Shown: positions 1-4,410 of the stretch, piece by piece
Layout of the letters: the number at the start of each line of letters is the position of its first letter
Position numbering within the stretch: position 1 is the first letter of the stretch
Assembly (NCBI GenBank): GCA_937988745.1
Contig: CALKAR010000078.1
Coordinates: forward strand, 1-7,845
Length of the DNA stretch: 7,845 bases
Direction of reading: 5' to 3'
Source: an uncultured Peptococcaceae bacterium
Lineage (GTDB): Bacteria; Bacillota; Limnochordia; Darwinibacteriales; Darwinibacteriaceae
Notes under the pieces: generated by a model
The model's input: only the letters and a program-made list of their open reading frames with translations
What the model was told of the DNA's origin: nothing
Databases searched by the model: none
Program-made: the position numbers and the translations under genes

Positions 1-605
1 TCCCAATATCCATCAAATCGGCCGCAGGCCACATTGCATAGATCCAAGGCAGCGGAACCGGTGCGGCGTACGCCCTGTGTGAGGCGGGTTGTACGGGCAA
101 ACTCGGCCATATTATCGGCGGCCGTGGTTTTGATATCATAAGGAAAGCCGGTGACCAAGAGGCTGTTCTGCAGATCCGATGTGGTAGAGACATGAATCGG
201 ACGTCCGCTGCGGTGTGCTCCTTGGCCTTTTTCGGCTGTAAAACATTCCTTCCAAACAGGATTGTAAACGACGCCCAAAATGATTTCTCCGCCTCTTGCC
301 AGGGCAACGGAGATGGAGAAATAGGGGAACCCATGGGCGAAATTGGTAGTTCCATCGATAGGGTCGATGATCCAAACATCCGCGTCTTTCTCGCCTGCGA
401 CCCAGCCCTGTTCTTCTGCGTAGAATGCACTGCCGGGGAATTCCTGAGTTAGTTTCTCAATCAGAAACTCTTCTACCGCTTTGTCAGCATCGGTTACCAG
501 ATCGATGCTGCCCTTCTTGGTGATGGTAAAGCCCGATTTCATCTTATTTATCAGGATCTCACCGGCAAGCAGTACAATTTCTTTTGTTCGTTCAAGTAGA
601 GACAT
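1..605 (-). CDS. Inositol monophosphatase family protein (SuhB-like), 3' part outside window
   Basis: This is a Mg2+-dependent sugar-phosphate phosphatase of the inositol monophosphatase family, which hydrolyses myo-inositol-1-phosphate or related phosphate monoesters in the cytoplasm. The visible 201 residues start MSLLERTKEI and include the early motif LVTDADKAVE (residues 36-45), the metal-binding glutamates in AEEQGW (63-68), the family signature DPIDGTTNFAHGFP (81-94), and GSAALDLCNVACGRFDGYW (183-201). Bacterial members are about 260-270 residues, so roughly 60 C-terminal residues, including the second signature (WDxAAG type), lie beyond position 1. The start is the ATG at 605-603, preceded on the minus strand by GGAGG (616-612) with a 6-nt spacer. 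It diverges from the glycosyltransferase at 766. Family assignment is firm. The real substrate (inositol-phosphate, fructose-1,6-bisphosphate or another) cannot be read from sequence. Confidence 0.95.
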   Translation of the reverse strand, partial: MSLLERTKEIVLLAGEILINKMKSGFTITKKGSIDLVTDADKAVEEFLIEKLTQEFPGSAFYAEEQGWVAGEKDADVWIIDPIDGTTNFAHGFPYFSISVALARGGEIILGVVYNPVWKECFTAEKGQGAHRSGRPIHVSTTSDLQNSLLVTGFPYDIKTTAADNMAEFARTTRLTQGVRRTGSAALDLCNVACGRFDGYW

Positions 606-701
606 CTGATACCTCCAAAGTTCTTAATCGTCTGTTGTGCTGATCTTCTTTCTGAAGTGAAAAGAACCCTTCCTCGTGAACCACGCCTGGGACAGGCTTC
701 C

Positions 702-730
702 TTGAAGCTTTTCTGTGAACATGATAACAT
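702..730 (+). promoter_or_regulatory. Candidate sigma-A promoter for the glycosyltransferase gene
   Basis: TTGAAG at 702-707 and TAACAT at 725-730 are separated by 17 bp, and a TG dinucleotide sits one base upstream of the -10 box, an extended -10 arrangement. Each box matches the consensus at four of six positions, so this is plausible but not certain. No clear promoter was found for the divergent phosphatase gene. Confidence 0.4.
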
Positions 731-765
731 GGATCAGGAGTTGAATAGGGGAGGGCTTTCTTTTC

Positions 766-1584
766 ATGAACATACTCGTCACGCTTGACTCGAACTACCT
801 TAAACCGCTTGTCGTGATGCTTTACTCTCTTTTTGCCAATAACCAGGGGGAGCAGTTTACCATTTATGTTATGCATTCGAGCCTTACCGAAGAAGAAATT
901 GAGCTGCTGACCCAGTACGTGGCGAGTTTCGGCCACAGCTTACAAGAAGTAAAGGTTAATGACAACGCCTTCAGTGAAGCGCCCACCCTACTGCATTACA
1001 CCAAGGCGATGTATTACCGCCTCTTAGCACATACCATGCTTCCGCAGGATCTAGACCGCATATTGTATCTTGATCCAGATATTCTTGTAATCAACTCGGT
1101 CAGGGAATTATACGATTTGGAAATGAACGGCCACCTCTACGCTGCTGCTTCGCACAGCATCGCCAGCAGGCATCTCAACCAGCTGCGGCTCGCACCTTAC
1201 GAAATCGTGCAGTACTACAATTCAGGTGTACTCCTCATGAACCTAACGCTTTTGCGGGAACGGGTGGATGAAAATGAGATTTACGATTTTGTAGAAAAAT
1301 TCAGGGCTCGCCTGGTCATGCCAGACCAAGATGTGCTCAATGCTTTGTATGGCAGAGAAATCCTGCCCCTTGATGAAAAACTTTATAACTACGATGCCCG
1401 CTATTATCGCTATTATAACTTCATTACCGGTGGCACCTGGGATATGGATTGCGTTATTCGCAACACTGTTATCCTGCATTTCTGTGGAAAGAAAAAACCC
1501 TGGAAAAAGGATTATTCGGGACGGTTTCATGCGCTGTATAAGCATTATGAGTGGCTGACAGAGGGGCTAGTCAAATTATCCTAG
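766..1584 (+). CDS. Family 8 glycosyltransferase (general stress/LPS galactosyltransferase-like)
   Basis: This is a complete 272-residue retaining glycosyltransferase of family GT8 (GT-A fold), which transfers a sugar, usually glucose or galactose, from a UDP-sugar. The N-terminal MNILVTLDSNYLKPL strand-loop forms the nucleotide-binding start. The DxD motif that binds Mn2+ and the UDP-sugar is DPD at residues 103-105 within LYLDPDILVIN. YNSGVLLMNL (151-160) and PDQDVLNAL (186-194) are typical GT8 acceptor and catalytic-face blocks, and LHFCGKKKPW (237-246) is the C-terminal HxxGxxKPW metal/phosphate motif. No signal peptide or membrane segment is visible, so it is probably cytoplasmic or peripheral to the membrane. 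The ATG at 766 follows AGGGGAGGG (747-755) with a 10-nt spacer. It is flanked by its own terminator, so it appears to be monocistronic. The acceptor (cell-wall glycan, glycolipid or other) is unknown. Confidence 0.93.
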   Translation: MNILVTLDSNYLKPLVVMLYSLFANNQGEQFTIYVMHSSLTEEEIELLTQYVASFGHSLQEVKVNDNAFSEAPTLLHYTKAMYYRLLAHTMLPQDLDRILYLDPDILVINSVRELYDLEMNGHLYAAASHSIASRHLNQLRLAPYEIVQYYNSGVLLMNLTLLRERVDENEIYDFVEKFRARLVMPDQDVLNALYGREILPLDEKLYNYDARYYRYYNFITGGTWDMDCVIRNTVILHFCGKKKPWKKDYSGRFHALYKHYEWLTEGLVKLS

Positions 1585-1586
1585 GC

Positions 1587-1619
1587 AAAATCGGTCAGGA
1601 TTTCTGGCCGATTTTTTTG
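1587..1619 (+). terminator. Intrinsic terminator of the GT8 gene
   Basis: An 11-bp stem, AAATCGGTCAG (1588-1598) with CTGGCCGATTT (1604-1614), contains one G-U wobble and a 5-nt loop. A run of seven T residues (1612-1618) partly overlaps the 3' arm. It lies 3 nt after the stop codon at 1582-1584. Confidence 0.9.
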
Positions 1620-1621
1620 TT

Positions 1622-1759
1622 TTCGTAAACGCGGAGAAAAACATTTTCGTCACTATTGAAGCATAGGTAGGGAAAAATCGTGCCCAAGAGCACCAAAATC
1701 CGGATTTCACCCCAATAACCGGGTCAAAATTTACGAATTAAGAATCGTTCCTATTAATA
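1622..1759. other. Intergenic stretch without recognisable content
   Basis: About 140 bp of AT-richer sequence lies between the GT8 terminator and the riboswitch promoter. No ORF with a ribosome binding site, RNA gene or convincing repeat was seen on either strand. Confidence 0.6.
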
Positions 1760-1788
1760 TTGACTTGTAATAGTTAAGATGTTATTAT
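1760..1788 (+). promoter_or_regulatory. Sigma-A promoter driving the c-di-AMP riboswitch
   Basis: TTGACT (1760-1765) and TATTAT (1783-1788) are separated by exactly 17 bp. Each matches the consensus at five of six positions, and the surroundings are AT-rich. Transcription would start at about 1793-1796, just upstream of the first aptamer bases, which is where a riboswitch promoter should be. Confidence 0.85.
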
Positions 1789-1797
1789 ATAAGTGAA

Positions 1798-1921
1798 ATC
1801 TCCGAAGCCCGCAGGGGCGTGGGGGACCCAATCTCTCGGGGTGAATCTTGGCCCTATTAGCGAGGCCGAGTAGGGCGACTTGGACGTCCGAACCCGTCAG
1901 CTAACCCCATAGGAGTACTCC
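1798..1921 (+). promoter_or_regulatory. Cyclic-di-AMP riboswitch aptamer (ydaO-yuaA class)
   Basis: The conserved blocks of the ydaO-yuaA RNA family occur in the right order. They are CTCCGAAG (1800-1807), GGGGGACCCA followed by CGGGGTGAATC, a variable hairpin CTTGGCC/GGCCGAG, then TAGGGCGAC, and the most diagnostic block CCGAACCCGTCAGCTAACC ending near 1906. CTCC (1800-1803) can pair with GGAG (1912-1915) as a short P1 stem. In this family binding of the second messenger c-di-AMP normally stabilises the aptamer and turns expression off. Known family targets are mostly potassium and osmolyte transport and cell-wall remodelling genes. Here the only gene downstream before a terminator is the 58-residue ORF at 2007. 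Assignment rests on recognised consensus blocks, not on a covariance-model score. Confidence 0.9.
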
Positions 1922-1977
1922 AAGCGTATTCCTTCCAGCGGGCAGGAGCCTGCTGTGAAGTGGTACGCTTTTGTTTT
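1922..1977 (+). terminator. Expression-platform terminator of the c-di-AMP riboswitch
   Basis: A long hairpin directly follows the aptamer. The outer stem is AAGCGTA (1922-1928) with TACGCTT (1964-1970). Short CC/GG and TTC/GAA pairings follow, then an inner stem AGCGGGC (1937-1943) with GCCTGCT (1948-1954) around a 4-nt loop. It is followed by a T-rich tail, TTTTGTTTT (1969-1977). Its place between aptamer and start codon makes it the likely transcriptional off-switch. A competing 6-bp pairing, CTTGGA (1879-1884) with TCCAAG (1919-1924), would take up the first bases of this stem and could act as antiterminator. That part is inference. Confidence 0.8.
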
Positions 1978-1992
1978 CCCCTAAATCCCCTG

Positions 1993-1999
1993 AAAGGAG
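1993..1999 (+). promoter_or_regulatory. Shine-Dalgarno deciding the small-protein start
   Basis: AAAGGAG lies 7 nt before the ATG at 2007. It sits after the riboswitch terminator, so it is exposed only in full-length read-through transcripts. Confidence 0.8.
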
Positions 2000-2006
2000 A
2001 GGTGGC

Positions 2007-2183
2007 ATGGAAGACATTTTGGTACGCGTGCACACTTCTTTTAGAGATTTGATGAGATTGGGTAGGGTAAGAAAGACACAAGTAGAACGCTATTTCGATC
2101 TTGAGAGTCATCCCCGCCACAAAGTCCGTCCTCGCTCCGAAGCCGTTCTCTTTGAAAAGTCAACTTGGCATAATATTCATTAA
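2007..2183 (+). CDS. Riboswitch-controlled 58-residue basic small protein, function unknown
   Basis: I do not recognise this protein. It is a 58-residue polypeptide, MEDILVRVHTSFRDLMRL at the N-terminus, with nine Arg, three Lys and five His against eight acidic residues, so it is net basic. It has no hydrophobic segment long enough for a membrane helix, no signal peptide, no cysteine and only one tryptophan. Residues 9-34 look helix-prone and amphipathic, while the C-terminal third is Pro/Arg/His-rich. The ATG at 2007 was chosen over the TTG at 1971 because AAAGGAG (1993-1999) lies 7 nt upstream and because the TTG falls inside the terminator T-tract. It is the only gene between the c-di-AMP riboswitch and the terminator at 2194, so it should be made when c-di-AMP is low. 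It could be a true small regulator or effector, or the remnant of a larger gene. The intact ribosome binding site and dedicated terminator favour a working gene. Confidence 0.7.
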   Translation: MEDILVRVHTSFRDLMRLGRVRKTQVERYFDLESHPRHKVRPRSEAVLFEKSTWHNIH

Positions 2184-2193
2184 GAGCGAGAAC

Positions 2194-2232
2194 AACAAAA
2201 ACCGGCCATCCCTTCTGGCCGGTTTTTGTTTT
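2194..2232 (+). terminator. Strong intrinsic terminator after the small protein gene
   Basis: A perfect 15-bp stem, AACAAAAACCGGCCA (2194-2208) with TGGCCGGTTTTTGTT (2216-2230), closes a 7-nt loop and includes T-runs on its 3' side (2223-2232). The A-run on the 5' side makes it potentially active in both directions. It isolates the riboswitch unit from the sugar operon downstream. Confidence 0.92.
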
Positions 2233-2250
2233 GGCAAACTTTACTGTAAT
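2223..2250 (+). promoter_or_regulatory. Weak candidate promoter of the sugar operon
   Basis: TGTAAT (2245-2250) matches the -10 consensus at five of six positions and directly abuts the first palindrome, as expected for a repressed promoter. The only -35 at usable spacing is TTTTTG (2223-2228, 16 bp), which is poor and overlaps the preceding terminator. Other -10-like strings in the region (TAAAAT at 2311, TATAAC at 2356) have no better -35 partner. The operon promoter therefore remains unresolved. Confidence 0.3.
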
Positions 2251-2269
2251 TTGCGCACCGTTGCGCAAA
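2250..2269. promoter_or_regulatory. Operator-like palindrome O1 (TTGCGCA units)
   Basis: Inverted arms TTTGCGCA (2250-2257) and TGCGCAAA (2262-2269) flank a 4-bp spacer. The site can also be read as two TTGCGCA units, at 2251 and 2261, in tandem with 10-bp phasing. It shares this architecture with O2 at 2376-2397, and together they frame the control region of an operon that encodes a LacI-family protein. That is why it is called an operator. Confidence 0.7.
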
Positions 2270-2276
2270 GTATTTC

Positions 2277-2308
2277 CGAAAAAGCGCGCAACTTAGCGCG
2301 CTTTTTCG
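2277..2308 (+). terminator. Perfect 13-bp hairpin between the two operators, possible attenuator
   Basis: The arms CGAAAAAGCGCGC (2277-2289) and GCGCGCTTTTTCG (2296-2308) are perfectly complementary around a 6-nt loop. The GC core followed by five T residues resembles an intrinsic terminator, but the T-run pairs within the stem and is followed by CGCG instead of more T residues, so termination may be partial. If transcription starts near O1 the hairpin would be in the operon leader. It may instead be a DNA-level protein site, since its core also carries GCGCAA. Confidence 0.5.
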
Positions 2309-2340
2309 CGTAAAATGACCAATTCAAAGGAGGAATTCTG

Positions 2341-2370
2341 TTGCGATGCCAGAAATATAACAATAACTAA
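2341..2370 (+). CDS. Possible 9-residue leader mini-ORF with strong ribosome binding site
   Basis: AAAGGAGG (2326-2333) is among the best Shine-Dalgarno sequences in the window, yet the only start at proper spacing (7 nt) is a TTG at 2341. It opens a 9-codon ORF (MRCQKYNNN) that stops at TAA 2368-2370. The ATG at 2346 gives only four codons. The inverted repeat AATTC/GAATT (2321-2325, 2333-2337) places the Shine-Dalgarno in a small loop. It may be a regulatory leader peptide or a relic of an earlier gene start. No function is claimed. Confidence 0.3.
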   Translation: MRCQKYNNN

Positions 2371-2375
2371 GTTTG

Positions 2376-2397
2376 TGTTGCGCAAATTTGCGCAACA
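2376..2397. promoter_or_regulatory. Operator-like perfect 22-bp palindrome O2
   Basis: The half-site TGTTGCGCAAA (2376-2386) is followed by its exact reverse complement (2387-2397). As in O1 it contains two TTGCGCAA units, here at 2378 and 2388, 10 bp apart. Its last base is the first A of the AAGGAGG ribosome binding site for the gene at 2412. It could therefore act as a repressor site and, in RNA, as an 8-bp hairpin abutting the Shine-Dalgarno. The centre-to-centre distance to O1 is 127 bp, about 12 helical turns. Confidence 0.8.
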
Positions 2398-2411
2398 AGG
2401 AGGCAGGCAAC

Positions 2412-3341
2412 ATGAGGCAGACATGTAAGCAGCTGCTTGATGAATATCAGAAGCGGCGTCGAGTATATGAAGCTGAAAAACTGACGTTTGCGGGTGTAGA
2501 TGGCAAGGACGTGTACAACATTGCGGCACCCATTATACATAATGATGAGTTTCTTCTGCCCGCTCGGGTAGAGCCTCGGGAGAGCGAGTATTCTGAAGTT
2601 GTCTTCTTTCATTTAGACCAGGGTATGTGGTATCCAAAGGAAGGCATTCGTACCTTCTCTCTGCAGGACCCGTTTTGGACTAGGATTAAAGGTGAACTCG
2701 TATTCGGAGGGGTAGAAGTGTTTCCCCATCCTACAATTCCTAACGCCCTGGGCTGGCGGACCAATTTTTACCGCGGAACCAGCCCTGATAAGCTGGAATA
2801 CTTCGCTTCAGGGCCTGATGGAATGAAGGACATTCGCCTGGTTGAGCTGCAGAACGGCAGGATTGGTGTTTTCACCCGTCCCCAAGGAGAGGTGGGCGGC
2901 CGGGGTACCATCGGGTATGTTGAGATCGACAGACTAGAGGAGCTCACTCCTGACGTCATCGCCGAGGCCAAACTTCTGCCCCAGTTTATTCCTGAGGAAT
3001 GGGGTGGAGCCAACGAAGTTCACCTTTTGAAGAATGGAATGCTTGGCGTTTTGGCTCATATCGCTTGTTTCGATGAGTCTGAAGGTAAGCACTATTACGC
3101 CATGGTCTTTGGCTTTGATCCAGTCACACAGAAGGCTACCCCTATGCAGATTATCGCCACTCGGGCTGACTTCCCGCCTGGCGAAAGAAAACGGCCGGAT
3201 CTTGACGATGTGATTTTCAGTGGTGGCTTAGTGCGGCGTCCAGATGGTAAAGCCTGGTTCTATGCCGGTCTTAGTGATGCGGAAGCAGGGCGGATCCTGA
3301 TTGATGATCCTTTCTTGCAGTATGAACATGCAGCGTCTTAG
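2412..3341 (+). CDS. DUF1861-type five-bladed beta-propeller protein, probable glycan-active
   Basis: This 309-residue protein resembles the DUF1861 family, whose activity I cannot name with confidence. Recognisable blocks are KDVYNIAAP (32-40), ARVEPRESEYSEVVFF (51-66), GWRTNFYRG (114-122), GPDGMKDIRLVEL (134-146), the acidic/aromatic WGGANEVH (197-204) and DDVIFSGGLVRR (265-276). The recurring blade pattern and the terminal FSGG...FYAGLSDA resemble the propeller of GH43/GH130 glycosidases, so a glycosidase or phosphorylase-related role is inferred. There is no signal peptide, so it is probably cytoplasmic. The ATG at 2412 is chosen over the upstream TTG at 2373 because AAGGAGG (2397-2403) lies 8 nt before it and because the TTG would translate through palindrome O2. 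It is the first gene of the operon. Its TAG stop overlaps the ribosome binding site of the LacI gene. Confidence 0.8.
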   Translation: MRQTCKQLLDEYQKRRRVYEAEKLTFAGVDGKDVYNIAAPIIHNDEFLLPARVEPRESEYSEVVFFHLDQGMWYPKEGIRTFSLQDPFWTRIKGELVFGGVEVFPHPTIPNALGWRTNFYRGTSPDKLEYFASGPDGMKDIRLVELQNGRIGVFTRPQGEVGGRGTIGYVEIDRLEELTPDVIAEAKLLPQFIPEEWGGANEVHLLKNGMLGVLAHIACFDESEGKHYYAMVFGFDPVTQKATPMQIIATRADFPPGERKRPDLDDVIFSGGLVRRPDGKAWFYAGLSDAEAGRILIDDPFLQYEHAAS

Positions 3342-3353
3342 GAGGCTCAGACT

Positions 3354-4394
3354 GTGGGAGTAACCCTGAGAGATATTGCAAACGAACTTGGAATTTCTGT
3401 AACCACCGTATCTCGGGCTATAACGGGACGTGGGCGGGTCAGCCCGGCCACAAGGGAAGCTGTGCTGAATAAGGCCCGCGAGATGGGATACGACATCAAA
3501 ACGACTGTTCCGCAAGAAGCGGTGTCGGCCGTCAGGAAGAACATCTGCATAGTGTTCAATTCCCGACTGCAGTCGCTCACGACAGATCCCTTCTATGGGA
3601 CGGTGATGGTGGGAGTGGAAACGGAGTGCCAGAAGTACGGCTATCAAGTGAGCTTTCAGACCATCTCGGCTGGTCCCAGTGAGGAGCAGGGCGACACACT
3701 TCTAAATGGCCTTCTAACCAGCGGTGTCGATGGTTTGATCCTGATTGGGGCTGATGTTTTCCCCGAGATAGTGATTCAGGCTAAAGCTCGGAAGATTCCA
3801 GTCGTTCTTGTAGACAATTGGCTGCCGGATATTGATGTCGACAGCATAGTGAGCGACAATCGAGGCGGAATTATGCGGCTCGTCAACTACCTGGTCAGCC
3901 AGGGACACACGCAGATCGGATTTATCGGTGGGCCGCTCTCTCACCGCTCGATTCAGGAAAGATATGATGGTTATCGGGCAGCACTTCGTGAAAACGGCAT
4001 TGTACGCAGCCGTCAGTGGACCTGGATCCATTCGGCACCCGGGCCTCAAGTGGAAAAGGGTAGAGAAGGCCTGCTGGCTCTGATTGAGCAGGGGATGCCC
4101 GTTACGGCTGTCATAACAGACAATGACAGTACAGCTCTCGGTGTCCTGAAAGCCTGCCAAGAGCAGGGGATCAAGGTGCCCGATGAGCTTTCGGTGGTAG
4201 GATTCGACAACGTGGAAATCAGTGAACATGTCAGTCCGCCTTTAACAACGATTCATATTCACAAGCGCCGCATGGGCGAAATTGCCGCTCGGCGTCTCCA
4301 CGAATTGATGACAGGCGTTGATGATGACGTACCAATGCGCATCACACTTGGAACAGAATTGATTGTCAGACAATCGGTGAAAAAACTGAACTAA
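3354..4394 (+). CDS. LacI-family transcriptional repressor, autoregulatory candidate
   Basis: A 346-residue sugar-responsive repressor. The N-terminal helix-turn-helix TLRDIANELGISVTTVSRAI (residues 4-23) is followed by the third helix SPATREAVLNKAREMGYD (30-47). From about residue 63 (NICIVFNS) comes a type 1 periplasmic-binding-protein sensor domain, with DGLILIGAD (126-134), IPVVLVDN (148-155), HTQIGFIGGP (185-194), AVITDNDSTALGVL (252-265) and LSVVGFDN (279-286). The usual hinge helix motif (PNxxARxL) after the GY is missing and is replaced by DIKTTVPQEAVSAVRK. The start is GTG at 3354, supported by AGGAGG (3340-3345) 8 nt upstream. Lying second in the operon, it is the natural candidate to bind O1 and O2 and to release them on sensing an oligosaccharide or a breakdown product. 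The effector cannot be read from sequence. Confidence 0.95.
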   Translation: MGVTLRDIANELGISVTTVSRAITGRGRVSPATREAVLNKAREMGYDIKTTVPQEAVSAVRKNICIVFNSRLQSLTTDPFYGTVMVGVETECQKYGYQVSFQTISAGPSEEQGDTLLNGLLTSGVDGLILIGADVFPEIVIQAKARKIPVVLVDNWLPDIDVDSIVSDNRGGIMRLVNYLVSQGHTQIGFIGGPLSHRSIQERYDGYRAALRENGIVRSRQWTWIHSAPGPQVEKGREGLLALIEQGMPVTAVITDNDSTALGVLKACQEQGIKVPDELSVVGFDNVEISEHVSPPLTTIHIHKRRMGEIAARRLHELMTGVDDDVPMRITLGTELIVRQSVKKLN

Positions 4395-4410
4395 GTTGAG
4401 GGGGAATAGA

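Noticed and set aside
192..452. Plus-strand ORF of 86 codons at the left end
   Set aside because: It lies opposite the inositol monophosphatase coding sequence, which has the family signature motifs in the other strand.
592..936. Minus-strand ORF of 114 codons across the divergent intergenic region
   Set aside because: It overlaps both the start of the phosphatase and the start of the GT8 gene, and its protein has no family-like pattern.
1971..2006. TTG start giving a 70-residue version of the small protein
   Set aside because: The TTG lies in the T-tract of the riboswitch terminator with no ribosome binding site. The ATG at 2007 has AAAGGAG at ideal spacing.
2311..2316. TAAAAT as the -10 box of the sugar operon
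   Set aside because: It resembles a -10 box, but no -35-like hexamer lies 16-18 bp upstream, where the GC-rich hairpin sits.
2373..2411. TTG start extending the DUF1861 protein by 13 residues
   Set aside because: The extension would translate palindrome O2 and the real ribosome binding site. AAGGAGG at 2397-2403 points to ATG 2412.
3714..4229. Minus-strand ORF of 171 codons opposite the LacI gene
   Set aside because: It is antisense to a clearly conserved LacI sensor domain, its translation shows no recognisable motif, and no ribosome binding site is evident. It is a shadow of the real gene.
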